The notes beneath the pieces are model-generated. The model made no database searches. It saw nothing but the letters and a program-made list of their open reading frames with translations, and was not told the DNA's origin. From Thiosocius sp049669185 (GTDB lineage: Bacteria > Pseudomonadota > Gammaproteobacteria > Chromatiales > Chromatiaceae), in NCBI GenBank assembly GCA_049669185.1, contig JBATKF010000505.1, forward strand, positions 16,745 to 80,744: a stretch of 64,000 nt of DNA, written 5' to 3'. The position numbers and the translations under genes are program-made. Shown here in pieces: positions 54,038-62,911 of the stretch (its first letter is position 1; the number at the start of each line of letters is the position of its first letter).

Positions 54038-55855
54038 ATGCGCTACGATCCGTCCACTGAAGAGCGTCCCAAATCCCGCGATCTGCGCGGCCTGCGCCAA
54101 CTGGTCGACTTTGCGCTTCCTTACCGCGGGCGATTGCTGCTGGCCGTCGCCGCGCTGATCGTCGCGGCTGCGACCGTCCTCGCGTTCGGCGTGGTAATCC
54201 GCGAGGTGGTCGACAAAGGTATCGGCAGCGGCAGTGCCGCGGCGCTGAACGATGCCCTGCTGCTTTTCCTGGCGGTAGTCTCGCTGATGGCCTTGTCGGT
54301 GGGCGCCCGAGTTTACCTGGTCAACTGGCTGGGCGAGCGCGTCGTGGCGGACTTGCGCAAGGCGGTGTTCTCGCACGTCCTGACCCTGGATATCGGTTTT
54401 TTTGAGTCGACCCGCACCGGCGAGGTGATCTCGCGCCTGACCACCGACACGACGCTGCTGCAGAGCGTGGTCGGCTCGACGCTGGCAACCAGTGTCCGCA
54501 ACCTCCTGCTGATCGTCGGCGGCATCGTGATGCTGCTGATCACCAGCCTGAAGCTCACCCTGCTGGTGCTGGTCGGAGTCCCGCTGGTCGTCGTCCCGGT
54601 CTGGCTGCTGGGTCATCGCGTGAGGCGGCTCTCGCGCATCAGCCAGGATCGCATCGCCGATGTCGCGGCCAGCGTCGACGAGGTCCTGTACGGAATCCGT
54701 ACGGTCCAGGCGTTTCGCCACGAGGCGGTGGACCGCCGTGTCTATGGTGGTCACGTCGAGTCTGCATTCGACGCTGCCACCGAGCGCTCGCGCATGAGTG
54801 CGACCCTCGCCTCGCTGGTGATGCTGCTGACCTTCTGCGCGATCGGCGTCGTGCTCTGGTTCGGTGGTCAAGATGTGCTGGCGGGGCGCATGACCGGAGG
54901 GGAATTATCGGCGTTCGTCTTCTTTGCCGTGCTGGTCGCCGGTTCGGTGGGGGCGCTGAGCGAAGTGGCCGGCGAGTTGATGCGCGCGGCGGGCGCGACG
55001 GAACGCCTGCTGGAGCTGCTCGCGACCCGCCCAGCGGTTGCCGCACCGCAGTGTCCGGTTGCGCTGCCTGAGCCGGCGGCGGGTCGGGTAGCATTCAAGC
55101 GCGTCTCGTTCTGCTACCCATCGCGTCCGGACCAGACGGTTCTGCGGTCGCTCGACCTGCAGATCGAACCCGGGGAGACGGTCGCCCTGGTCGGTCCGTC
55201 TGGTGCCGGCAAGTCCACGGTAATGCAGCTGCTGTTGCGGTTCTACGACCCCCAGGAGGGCCGCATCGAGCTCGATGGCGTGGACCTGCGCAGCGCCGAT
55301 CCCGCGGCACTGCGCCAGCGCATCGCAGTCGTGCCGCAAGAGCCAGTAATCTTCGGCACCAGTGCGCGCGAGAACATCGCTTACGGCCTGCTAGACGCAA
55401 ACGACGCCGACATACGCAGCGCCGCCGCCGCAGCACATGCGAGCGATTTTCTCGATCAGCTTCCCGACGGCCTGGACACCTATCTCGGCGAACGCGGTGT
55501 GCGTCTGTCCGGCGGGCAGCGCCAGCGCATCGCCATCGCCAGGGCTCTGCTACGTGATCCCGCGGTGCTGCTGCTCGACGAGGCCACCAGTGCGCTGGAT
55601 GCGCAGAGCGAGAAGACCGTCCAGCTGGCCCTCGAAGAGCTGATGGCAGGTCGCACCACCCTGGTCATTGCGCATCGCCTCGCGACGGTGCGCAAGGCCG
55701 ACCGCATCCTGGTGCTGGACGAGGGCCGTGTCGTCGCCTCCGGACGACACGACGACCTGGTCGCGCGCGGCGGTTTGTACGCGCGGCTCGCGGCCCTGCA
55801 ATTTCGCGACGGGCCGGTAAACGCCCCGTCTCCAGCCCTTGCGGCCGATGCCTGA
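54038..55855 (+). CDS. ABC exporter, half-transporter with fused membrane and ATPase domains
   Basis: A 605-residue (from 54038) ABCB/MsbA-type protein. The membrane domain (about 30-320) has six helices. The ATPase domain begins near residue 340 with Walker A GPSGAGKSTVM, Q-loop VVPQEPVIFGTS, signature LSGGQRQRIAIARAL, Walker B LLLDEATSALD and the H-loop VIAHRL. It should work as a homodimer exporting lipids, peptides or drugs. Two starts are possible: 54005 (AAGG upstream) and 54038 (GAGG 6 bases upstream); the second gives the usual short N-terminus. No adjacent partner gene indicates the substrate. Confidence 0.85.
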   Translation: MRYDPSTEERPKSRDLRGLRQLVDFALPYRGRLLLAVAALIVAAATVLAFGVVIREVVDKGIGSGSAAALNDALLLFLAVVSLMALSVGARVYLVNWLGERVVADLRKAVFSHVLTLDIGFFESTRTGEVISRLTTDTTLLQSVVGSTLATSVRNLLLIVGGIVMLLITSLKLTLLVLVGVPLVVVPVWLLGHRVRRLSRISQDRIADVAASVDEVLYGIRTVQAFRHEAVDRRVYGGHVESAFDAATERSRMSATLASLVMLLTFCAIGVVLWFGGQDVLAGRMTGGELSAFVFFAVLVAGSVGALSEVAGELMRAAGATERLLELLATRPAVAAPQCPVALPEPAAGRVAFKRVSFCYPSRPDQTVLRSLDLQIEPGETVALVGPSGAGKSTVMQLLLRFYDPQEGRIELDGVDLRSADPAALRQRIAVVPQEPVIFGTSARENIAYGLLDANDADIRSAAAAAHASDFLDQLPDGLDTYLGERGVRLSGGQRQRIAIARALLRDPAVLLLDEATSALDAQSEKTVQLALEELMAGRTTLVIAHRLATVRKADRILVLDEGRVVASGRHDDLVARGGLYARLAALQFRDGPVNAPSPALAADA

Positions 55856-56172
55856 TGCGTTTCCATCGCTTCTATTCAGCTTTGTTGCGTCACAGAAGGC
55901 GCGATATGCCGCGACGCTCCATCCTGGGAATGACTCTGACCCTGTCGCTGGGGCATGCGCCACGCCTTTGGCAAAACACGTTTGCGTTTTTCCCCGATGC
56001 GGTGTAGCTTTTAGGTTCTACGTGATTTTTGACCTGCCTACTAGCAGCTTCTATTCGCTGTTTCCTCGAAAGTGACACTCGAATCGAGCTACATAGTGCC
56101 TGCCAAGATTCGTGGTAGTTATCGGCTCTTTGAGGCCGATATTGTTTAGAAATTTTTCGAGGTAAATAGAGA
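55856..56172 (+). other. gene-free leader region of the cold-shock gene
   Basis: These 317 bases hold no credible gene. The last part looks like the long untranslated leader usual for cspA-type genes: AT-richer than its surroundings, with a small dyad TATCGGC (56120-56126) and GCCGATA (56135-56141) ahead of the ribosome-binding site. A temperature-responsive RNA fold is possible by analogy with cspA. I cannot place the promoter with confidence. Confidence 0.35.
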
Positions 56173-56382
56173 ATGTCAGAAAGACAGACTGGGACCGTAA
56201 AATGGTTCGATAGCGGCAAAGGCTACGGTTTCATCGAGCGCCCGAACGGCAAAGACCTGTTCGTCCACTTCCGTTCGATCGTTGGCGAGGGACATCGCTC
56301 GCTGGTCGACGGCCAGAAGGTCGAATTCACCGAGACCCAGGGCCAGAAAGGCCCCCAGGCCGATAACGTCGTCGCACTGTAA
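56173..56382 (+). CDS. cold-shock domain protein
   Basis: A 69-residue CspA-family RNA/DNA-binding protein. The RNP1-like KGYGFIERP and RNP2-like DLFVHF motifs are intact, with KWFDSGKGYGFI at the start. It binds single-stranded nucleic acid and acts as an RNA chaperone during cold or growth transitions. It starts after a long leader (see 55856-56172). An RRM-type RNA-binding protein follows 123 bases later. Confidence 0.93.
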   Translation: MSERQTGTVKWFDSGKGYGFIERPNGKDLFVHFRSIVGEGHRSLVDGQKVEFTETQGQKGPQADNVVAL

Positions 56383-56397
56383 CGCATCGTCGACACT

Positions 56398-56424
56398 GGC
56401 CGCCCTGGCTTGCCCGGGGCGGCC
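56398..56424 (+). terminator. hairpin after the cold-shock gene
   Basis: GGCCGCCC (56398-56405) pairs with GGGCGGCC (56417-56424). It is 16 bases after the stop codon. The downstream sequence is only weakly T-rich (CTTTCTG), so termination strength is uncertain. Confidence 0.45.
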
Positions 56425-56505
56425 GTTCCGCTTTCTGTCGTTGACTGCAGACCACCGGGTTGCGTATCTCACGCAGCCGCAGAGGGTCGCGCCCGGATTT
56501 CATTA

Positions 56506-56772
56506 ATGATTACCCTTTTTGTACGCGGCCTGCCAAGGTCATCCACAGAAGAGAACGTCACTGAACTGTTCAACCAATACGGTGTGGTGCGCTCGATCAA
56601 ACTTGCCACCGATATCTTCTCAGGCGATTGTCGGGGATTCGCGACCGTCGACATGGAAGGACACGAGGGGCGTGCTGCGATCTCGGGTTTGGACGGCAGT
56701 TTGTTTAACGGCAGCGAAATCCGGGTCGGCCCCAACCGCCCCAAAAACCGCCGCGGCGGGGGTCGCCGCTAG
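56506..56772 (+). CDS. RRM-type RNA-binding protein
   Basis: An 88-residue single RRM protein like those of cyanobacteria and some proteobacteria. RNP2 is LFVRGLP and RNP1 is CRGFATVDM; a Gly/Arg-rich tail ends in RPKNRRGGGRR. It should bind RNA, perhaps as a cold or stress chaperone. The ATG at 56506 opens the RRM fold; an upstream in-frame start adds 32 residues with no RRM sequence and is probably untranslated. Its partner in position is the cold-shock gene upstream. Confidence 0.87.
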   Translation: MITLFVRGLPRSSTEENVTELFNQYGVVRSIKLATDIFSGDCRGFATVDMEGHEGRAAISGLDGSLFNGSEIRVGPNRPKNRRGGGRR

Positions 56773-56930
56773 CAAATTGCCTGAGCGATCGCTGGGATCC
56801 GTCGCACGACGTCGCCTCCTTGCCGTTTCTCCTGCGTCCTCCAATAGCCACGAAATCCGTCGGTTATTCACCCAAAGCCGTGCGCTAGTCTTGGTTCCGC
56901 ACGCTCTGCTCAACGAAATGGAGATAAATC

Positions 56931-57335
56931 ATGCTACGCGCCGTTCGAGTTTTTTTGCTGTCGAGCCTGTTGTCGGTCGCCTGGGCCGCAGAGATGTCAG
57001 CGCCAGAGGCGTACATTGTCTCGCCCAGAGACGGTGATGTCGTAACCAGCCCCGTCACTGTCGTGTTCGGATTGAGCGGCTACGGCGTTGCGCCGGCTGG
57101 GACGATGAAGGATAAAACCGGGCACCACCACTTGATTATCGATGCGCCGCTGCCGGACTTCAGCCAACCGATTCCGGCCAACGACAACTATCGGCATTTC
57201 GGTGGCGGGCAGACTCAGACCACCGTGGAACTTCCGCCAGGCGAACATACGCTTCAGCTGTTGCTGGGCGATTTCGCACACATGCCGCACGCCAGCCCCA
57301 TTTACTCCGAGGTCGTTACCATCACCGTGCGTTGA
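56931..57335 (+). CDS. periplasmic DUF4399 protein
   Basis: A 134-residue protein with a signal peptide (MLRAVRVFLLSSLLSVAWA). The mature part matches DUF4399: FGLSGYGVAPAG, GHHHLIIDAPLP, NDNYRHFGGGQTQ and PPGEHTLQLLLGDF. Several histidines hint at metal binding, which is not proved. GGAG lies about 8 bases before the ATG. It is a single gene, ending convergent with the YccA-like gene. Confidence 0.87.
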   Translation: MLRAVRVFLLSSLLSVAWAAEMSAPEAYIVSPRDGDVVTSPVTVVFGLSGYGVAPAGTMKDKTGHHHLIIDAPLPDFSQPIPANDNYRHFGGGQTQTTVELPPGEHTLQLLLGDFAHMPHASPIYSEVVTITVR

Positions 57336-57362
57336 ACATTCCTCGGAATGACCAACGATCTC

Positions 57363-57390
57363 GGGGGGTGGAAATCGCCCTCCACCCCCC
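57363..57390. terminator. G/C-run hairpin between convergent genes
   Basis: GGGGGGTGGA (57363-57372) pairs with TCCACCCCCC (57381-57390) around an 8-base loop. It lies between the ends of the DUF4399 gene (57335) and the leftward YccA-like gene (57412). No T-run is seen; a bidirectional terminator is inferred from position. Confidence 0.5.
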
Positions 57391-57411
57391 GCGAATAGTG
57401 AAGTAGTCTGG

Positions 57412-58074
57412 CTACTCTTGGCTGGCAAAGCCGAGCAGGTGCAGCAGGCTGGTAAACAGGTTGAATATCGCAACAAACAGCGTCACCGTAGCCATAATGT
57501 AGTTCGTCTCGCCGCCGCGCACGATCTGTTGCGTCTCGTAAAGGATCAACCCGGACATCAACAGCACGAACATCGCCGACACCGCGAGTGAGAGCGCGGG
57601 TATCGAGAACACCACCGCGGCGATGCCGGCCAAAAACGCGACCAGGATGCCGACGAACAACATTCCGCCCATGAAGCTGAGGTCGTGGCGCGTGGTCATC
57701 GCATAGCCGGACAGGCCCACGAAGACCAGCGCGGTGGCCGCGAGTGCGGTCGTTACGACCTGCGGCCCGCCGCTCATGCCGACATAGGCACTGAGAATCG
57801 GGCCCAGGGTGTACCCCATGAAGCCTGTCAGCGCGAACACGAACACCAGGCCCAGGGCCTGGTCGCGGTAGCGGCTGGTCAGAAACAGAAGGCCGAAATA
57901 CCCCAACAGGGTGAGGATCAGCCCGGGATGCGGCAGGTTGAGTGCCATGCTCACGCCGGCCGTGGCCGCAGCGAACGCCAAGGTCATGGACAACAACAGA
58001 TAGGTATTGCGCAGTACGCGGTTACCCGTTGCCTGGGCTGTTGTCGGATTGGCAGTGTAGATGCTGGTATTCAT
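57412..58074 (-). CDS. yccA: Bax inhibitor-1/YccA-family membrane protein
   Basis: A 220-residue inner-membrane protein with seven membrane helices and the BI-1 family end segments YETQQIVRGGETNYI and LFVAIFNLFTSLLHLLGF. YccA in E. coli is a substrate and modulator of the FtsH protease. It starts 32 bases after the hibernation-factor gene stops and may be co-transcribed with it. Confidence 0.9.
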   Translation of the reverse strand: MNTSIYTANPTTAQATGNRVLRNTYLLLSMTLAFAAATAGVSMALNLPHPGLILTLLGYFGLLFLTSRYRDQALGLVFVFALTGFMGYTLGPILSAYVGMSGGPQVVTTALAATALVFVGLSGYAMTTRHDLSFMGGMLFVGILVAFLAGIAAVVFSIPALSLAVSAMFVLLMSGLILYETQQIVRGGETNYIMATVTLFVAIFNLFTSLLHLLGFASQE

Positions 58075-58106
58075 GTGATGACTCCAAACGAAGAGAAAAT
58101 CGAAGA

Positions 58107-58469
58107 TCAGGCAAGGACGCCGGGCTGATCTTGTTCGAAAAACGGCCGATCACGGCGGCGTCGCGGGCCGAGTCGCTTGCCGATGCTGCGCTTGACCGCC
58201 CGACCTACCCTGCCGGCGGACCGCCGGATGGCGACGTAGAGGTCCGAATCGGTGCTCTCGACGACGACCTCCGGCGCCTGGTTCAGGCGCACGATCAACC
58301 GACAGCGCTTGTCCGGCCCGCCGCGCTGACCGTTGACGTCTGCCAGGTGTGCCTTCACGTCGCGGATACGCTCGGTGCCAAACGCCAGGTGGTCCTGCAG
58401 CCGCCGCTTCAGGTAGCGCCTCAACGCCTTGGTCGTCGGAAACTGCGGTGACTCGATCTGGATCTCCAT
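58107..58469 (-). CDS. hpf: ribosome hibernation promoting factor (HPF/RaiA family)
   Basis: A 120-residue protein. It has the S30AE fold pattern: a short start MEIQIESPQFPTT, then LRRYLKRRLQDHL, VKAHLADVNGQRGGPDK and SDLYVAIRRSAGRVGRAVKR with the usual basic helix. These proteins bind idle 70S ribosomes. AAGGAGC lies 7 bases before the ATG at 58469. An extended in-frame start further up lacks a ribosome site. The C-terminal tail (RPFFEQDQPGVLA) is shorter than in long HPF. Some copies in this family are sigma-54- or stress-linked and annotated as HPF-like; function is therefore fairly sure in type, less so in regulation. Confidence 0.87.
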   Translation of the reverse strand: MEIQIESPQFPTTKALRRYLKRRLQDHLAFGTERIRDVKAHLADVNGQRGGPDKRCRLIVRLNQAPEVVVESTDSDLYVAIRRSAGRVGRAVKRSIGKRLGPRRRRDRPFFEQDQPGVLA

Positions 58470-58623
58470 GCATCGGCTCCTTTTCTGGATGATGGAACTA
58501 GCATGTCGTGGCCCCCGATCATGCAAAAGTCGGAATCGCAGGGTTGAGACATCGAATAATTCGAACCCAGGCGGTCGCGCCCGGGTGGGAATGCCGGCGC
58601 CGTTGACGCCGAGGCCGCAAAGC

Positions 58624-59730
58624 TCAGCCGATAAGATCGCCCTGGTCGTCGAAGAACCTGAGCTGCTCGCTATCGAAACCGAGTTCGATCTTCTGCCCGG
58701 CGACCTCGGCCCGCCCACCGCGCAGGCGCGCCACCAAGGACGTCTGCCCGGCACCTGTGATGTCCGCAGTGGGCCGAACAGCGACCAGACGCTCGTGACC
58801 CAGCGACTCCACGGACTCGACGATCATCTCGGTCGTCATACCACGACGCGGAGAAAACGCCTCTGGGCGCAGCCCGACCAGAAATGGACCGGCAAGATGC
58901 TGCGCCAGCTCGCGGCAGCGCTGCGGCAGTGCTGCCAGCGGGATCTCCCATCCGCCGTTGCGCAATTGGAGGGACGTACGGTCGCGACTCAGGCCCGCAG
59001 CTAGGATATTCATCCCGGGATTGCCGAGAAACTCGGCGACAAAGGTATTTGCAGGGCGATCGTACAGCACCTGTGGTGGACCGACCTGCTGCAGCTGACC
59101 GGCGTTGAGTACGGCGATACGATCGCCCAGGGTCATGGCCTCCACCTGGTCGTGGGTGACATAGACGGTAGTGATCGCGAGCCGCCGCTGCAGACTGGCG
59201 ATCTCGGCGCGGATCTGCGTGCGCAGCGCTGCATCGAGATTCGAGAGCGGCTCGTCCATCAGAAACACACGTGGTTGGCGCACCATCGCACGCCCCATTG
59301 CGACCCGCTGGCGCTGGCCACCGGATAGCTCGCGCGGGCGCCGCCCGAGCAGCGGGGTGAGGCCGAGCAGTGCCGCCGTGTCGCGTACCCGCGCGGCCAT
59401 CGCCGAGCTGCCCAGCCGCATCATCCGCAGCGGGAATTCCAGGTTGCGGCGCACCGTCATATGCGGATAAAGCGCATAGTTCTGAAACACCATCGCAATA
59501 TCACGCCGCTGCGGCGACAGCGCGTTCACGCATTCATCGCCGATCCAGATCTCGCCGCCGCTGACCGGATCCAGGCCGGCCAGCAGACGTAGGGCCGTCG
59601 ACTTGCCGCCGCCCGATGGCCCGACCAGTACCATGAGTTCACCATCGCCCACGTTTAGGGAAAAATCGCTCAGCGCCCGGGTGCCATCCGGGTAGGTCAT
59701 GTCGACATGACGATACTCGACGCCGGCCAT
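58624..59730 (-). CDS. sugar ABC transporter ATPase (MalK/UgpC type)
   Basis: A 368-residue ATPase. Walker A GPSGGGKSTALRLLAG, Q-loop MVFQNYALYPHMTV, signature LSGGQRQRVAMGRAM, Walker B LMDEPLSNLD and H-loop VTHDQ are complete. A C-terminal regulatory domain of about 130 residues (TOBE-type) is present, as in MalK and UgpC. It energises import by the two permeases encoded upstream on the same strand. The ATG at 59730 sits beside a GTG at 59733; either is 3 bases from the permease stop codon. Confidence 0.9.
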   Translation of the reverse strand: MAGVEYRHVDMTYPDGTRALSDFSLNVGDGELMVLVGPSGGGKSTALRLLAGLDPVSGGEIWIGDECVNALSPQRRDIAMVFQNYALYPHMTVRRNLEFPLRMMRLGSSAMAARVRDTAALLGLTPLLGRRPRELSGGQRQRVAMGRAMVRQPRVFLMDEPLSNLDAALRTQIRAEIASLQRRLAITTVYVTHDQVEAMTLGDRIAVLNAGQLQQVGPPQVLYDRPANTFVAEFLGNPGMNILAAGLSRDRTSLQLRNGGWEIPLAALPQRCRELAQHLAGPFLVGLRPEAFSPRRGMTTEMIVESVESLGHERLVAVRPTADITGAGQTSLVARLRGGRAEVAGQKIELGFDSEQLRFFDDQGDLIG

Positions 59731-59733
59731 CAC

Positions 59734-60564
59734 TCAACCCTTCAGGCCAGTGGCAGCGACACCGCGCACGAACCAAGGTTGAAACAGCAGAAAGATCAGC
59801 AGCACCGGCATTACCATCATCATGCCGAACGCGAAGATATCGCCCCACTGCAGCGGCGGCAGGCCGTGGAAGGTCGCGATGGCCAGCGGCAGTGGTCGCA
59901 CGCTTTCGCTGCTGGTGACCATCAACGGCCAGAGAAAGGCCCCCCACTGGGTCAGAAAGGTGAGTATTGCCACGCTGGCAAACACTGCCTTGGCATTGGG
60001 CAGGATGACGCTGAAGAAGGTGCGCAGCACATTGGCGCCGTCGATACGTGCCGCCTCCTCCAACTCGCGCGGCATGCCGATGAAATAGGTGTAGAAGAGG
60101 TAGATCGAGAACGCGTTGGCGATAAACGGCAGTATCTGCACGAGATAGGTGTCCCGCCAGCCGAACAGCGAGACCAGGTAGAACAGGGGTACGGCGATTG
60201 CCTCGATCGGGATGATCATCACCGCCAGGACCAGGCTCAACATCAGGTCGCGGCCACGCCACGCAAGGCGCGCGAAGGCATAGCCGGCGAGTGCGTTTAC
60301 CAACAAGCCCAAGCCGACGATGGCGCCATTGATGAACAATGAGTTCCAGAGGAAGCGCGCAAAGTCTACGCGGGCGAACACGTCCCGGTAGTTCTGCAGC
60401 GACAGCTCCGCTGGCCAGAAGGCCCGCCATTCGCCCGCCTCCATCAGCACGCGCGCATCCGGCTTGAAGCTGCCGGCGAGCATGAACGCAATCGGACTGA
60501 TGAACAGCAGCCCCAGCAGCAGCAGGCCGGTATAGACGAGCGGGATCGCGGCACGCGACATCAT
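59734..60564 (-). CDS. sugar ABC transporter permease (MalG-like)
   Basis: A 276-residue permease with six membrane helices and the conserved EAA loop EEAARIDGANVLRTFFSVILPNA, which contacts the ATPase. The closing segment AFLWPLMVTSS is typical of the MalG/UgpE group. It overlaps the MalF-like gene by 4 bases and is followed by the ATPase gene after 3 bases. Substrate is set by the binding protein upstream, and is unknown. Confidence 0.92.
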   Translation of the reverse strand: MMSRAAIPLVYTGLLLLGLLFISPIAFMLAGSFKPDARVLMEAGEWRAFWPAELSLQNYRDVFARVDFARFLWNSLFINGAIVGLGLLVNALAGYAFARLAWRGRDLMLSLVLAVMIIPIEAIAVPLFYLVSLFGWRDTYLVQILPFIANAFSIYLFYTYFIGMPRELEEAARIDGANVLRTFFSVILPNAKAVFASVAILTFLTQWGAFLWPLMVTSSESVRPLPLAIATFHGLPPLQWGDIFAFGMMMVMPVLLIFLLFQPWFVRGVAATGLKG

Positions 60565-61469
60565 GCCACCTCCCGTTGCTGACTGGCCAGGCGACGCTGA
60601 AGCCAGGAGATCAACAACACGACCACAAACAGCACGACGCTCATTGCGGCGCCGCGCGCCACCTGCTGGCGCGTGAACGCGGCCTCGACGACCTCGAACA
60701 TCACGGTCGTGGTGGCGTCATGCGGGCCGCCCTGGGTCATGATCTGCACCTGGTCGAACAGACGAAAGGCCAGGATGGTGGTTACCAGCACGACGAAGAT
60801 CATCGTGTTGCGCAGCTGCGGCAGCGTCACATGCCAGAATCGCTGCCAGCGACCGGCCCCGTCGATCAAGGCCGCCTCATAAAGTTCGGCGGGAATCGCC
60901 TGCAGTCCGGCGAGCACTATGACCATCTGGAAACCCGTGCCCTGCCACAGCGACGTCAGCATAATGGCCGGCAGTGCGAGTCGAGTGTCATGCAGGAAAT
61001 CATGCGGTGTCCAGGCACCGAGGCTCACCAGCTCCAGAAAGGCATTGATCATCCCGTTGGGTCCGGGGGCAAAGATCAGTATCCAGACCACGGCGACCAG
61101 AGACAACGGGAAGACAACCGGCATGAAGAACAACGTGCGGAACAGCGCGATTCCGCGCAGACGCCGGTTGAGCAGCAGTGCCAACACGAGGGCCAGCACC
61201 GTCTGCAACGGCACGATCACCAGGGCGAACAGCAGATTATTGAAGAGTGCGCGCGTGAAGGAGGGATCCGCGAAAATGCGGCGATATTGCTCGAATCCGA
61301 CCCACTCGAGCGGCAGCGGCGAGCCGAGCCGAAGGTTGCTGAAACCCAGCACCACCGCCAGCACAAAGGGGACAACGACAAAAGCCAGCAGCCCCAGCAG
61401 CGCGGGCATACTGATCAACACGGCAGTGCGCCCTCGCCGATCCCGGTATTGTTCGCGCCTAGCCTGCAT
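60561..61469 (-). CDS. sugar ABC transporter permease (MalF-like)
   Basis: A 302-residue permease with six membrane helices. Its EAA loop is YEAALIDGAGRWQRFWHVTLPQLR. It begins with a short basic cytoplasmic start (MQARREQYRDRRGR). It lies 20 bases after the binding-protein gene and overlaps the next permease gene by 4 bases. Together with that protein it forms the membrane channel. Confidence 0.92.
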   Translation of the reverse strand: MQARREQYRDRRGRTAVLISMPALLGLLAFVVVPFVLAVVLGFSNLRLGSPLPLEWVGFEQYRRIFADPSFTRALFNNLLFALVIVPLQTVLALVLALLLNRRLRGIALFRTLFFMPVVFPLSLVAVVWILIFAPGPNGMINAFLELVSLGAWTPHDFLHDTRLALPAIMLTSLWQGTGFQMVIVLAGLQAIPAELYEAALIDGAGRWQRFWHVTLPQLRNTMIFVVLVTTILAFRLFDQVQIMTQGGPHDATTTVMFEVVEAAFTRQQVARGAAMSVVLFVVVLLISWLQRRLASQQREVA

Positions 61470-61489
61470 GTCCCGCTCGCCGCCGTCCG

Positions 61490-62809
61490 TCAGTTCGGCG
61501 GCGGATAGCCCTGGTTGTCGCGGATATCCTGGTCGATGACCGCAACCGCCGCATCGAGTGTCGCCTGGACATCGGCGCCGTTGCGGATATCTCGAAACGC
61601 CTGCTGGAACGCGGATGTGATCACCGGATAGGCCGGCGTCTGCGGCCGTGGTACCGAGAGACCGCCGAGCAGCTGGCGCGTGAACAGCCGCAGTGGGCCG
61701 TCTCTACCATACAGTGGGGAACGAGCGACGGCGGCCTGGTTTGCGGGCACCGCGCCGTTGGCCGTCGCCATGATAAGCACTTCCGCGGGCTGGAGCAGAA
61801 ACTCTAGCCAGCGCGCGGCCGCCTGCGGATCCTCGCTGTCTTTGGTGATCCCCCAGACCCAGGAACCCTGGCCGGTGCGGGAACCCTGTCCGAAATCCGG
61901 GAGCGGCAGCAGCACCAGGTCGTCGCCGAGTGCCGCGGCATAGCGGGCATACTCCCAATGGCCAGCCCAGGAGAACGCCACCCGTCCGCTGACGAAGGCC
62001 GCATCATCGAGGTTGGGGTCCACATAGCCGCCGGAAAACCAGTCTTGTAGTGCCGTCATCGCTGCCACAGAAGACGAGCCATTCAGTACTCCATCGGCGG
62101 ATTGATAGGTGCTGCGATCGATCAGGTCACCTCCTGCCGATTGCAGCAGCGGCGAAAAGGCATAGGTAAACCATTCACCGGCGTAGTTCAGCTTCAGATC
62201 CAGGACCATGCCGTCTGCATCGCGCTCGGCCAGCGTCTTCAGAATCGCGCCAAACTCGCCTGCGTCCCAGGCGTCCTGTGGATCGCTGGGAATGCGGATA
62301 TCGGCCGCCTGCAATGCACTGCGACGGGCATAGATTCCAAGGCCGGAATCGAAGGTCCCGACGCCATACAGCCGCCCCAGATAGCGACCCTGCTGGGCAA
62401 TGGACGGCAGCAGGTCTTGCTGCGTTTCGACGGCGAGCAGTCCATCGAGGGACTGCAGTCTACCCTGCCAGGCATAGTTGAACAGAAACGGGCCGTCGAA
62501 TTCCAGCACGTCCGGCAGTTCGCCGGCAACGGCCGCTGCCTGCACCTGGGCGTTGTAGGAGCGCTCGGGTATGAAGGTGAGCCGCACGTCGATGTCGGGC
62601 TGCATCTCGCCGAATCGCGCCGCCTGCCGTTCGAGCACCTGACGCTCGGCTGCCTGTCCGGCATGCGCCCAGACCTCGAGGACGGTAGCGCCGGACTGCT
62701 GCTGGTCCTGTTCCGCGCTGCAGGCGGCCAGCAGCGCGAGCAGGCCGATCAGGCAACTGCGCCGCGCGGCAGGTCGCTTCGCATCTGTTTCTCGCTTGCT
62801 GGTTCGCAC
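61490..62809 (-). CDS. sugar-binding lipoprotein of the ABC importer
   Basis: A 439-residue extracytoplasmic solute-binding protein of family 1. The signal ends in LLALLAACSAEQD; the lipobox LAAC puts the lipidated cysteine at about residue 30. The mature protein shows VLEVWAHAGQAAERQVLERQ, LPDVLEFDGPFLFNYAWQG and FSWAGHWEYARYAAALG. It probably binds an oligosaccharide, polyol or glycerol-phosphate compound, but I cannot choose between them. It is the first gene of a four-gene leftward operon. Sucrose or trehalose uptake would suit the osmolyte theme of the window, but this is only a guess. Confidence 0.88.
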   Translation of the reverse strand: MRTSKRETDAKRPAARRSCLIGLLALLAACSAEQDQQQSGATVLEVWAHAGQAAERQVLERQAARFGEMQPDIDVRLTFIPERSYNAQVQAAAVAGELPDVLEFDGPFLFNYAWQGRLQSLDGLLAVETQQDLLPSIAQQGRYLGRLYGVGTFDSGLGIYARRSALQAADIRIPSDPQDAWDAGEFGAILKTLAERDADGMVLDLKLNYAGEWFTYAFSPLLQSAGGDLIDRSTYQSADGVLNGSSSVAAMTALQDWFSGGYVDPNLDDAAFVSGRVAFSWAGHWEYARYAAALGDDLVLLPLPDFGQGSRTGQGSWVWGITKDSEDPQAAARWLEFLLQPAEVLIMATANGAVPANQAAVARSPLYGRDGPLRLFTRQLLGGLSVPRPQTPAYPVITSAFQQAFRDIRNGADVQATLDAAVAVIDQDIRDNQGYPPPN

Positions 62810-62911
62810 GCCATCAGCCTATCAGATAGCGACTCCGCCGACGGCCTGCTGATTGCGCTGACCGGCGGCCGGATTGCGGCACCGCTTCGACCACATCCGG
62901 TCCGATGTAGC

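Noticed and set aside
53891..54871. A 326-codon leftward frame opposite the ABC exporter
   Set aside because: Composition is Asp/His/Gln/Arg-rich noise typical of antisense frames; the exporter gene is clear.
57363..57390. G-run as a possible G-quadruplex
   Set aside because: Only one run of six G is present on the plus strand next to its complement; a simple hairpin explains it better.
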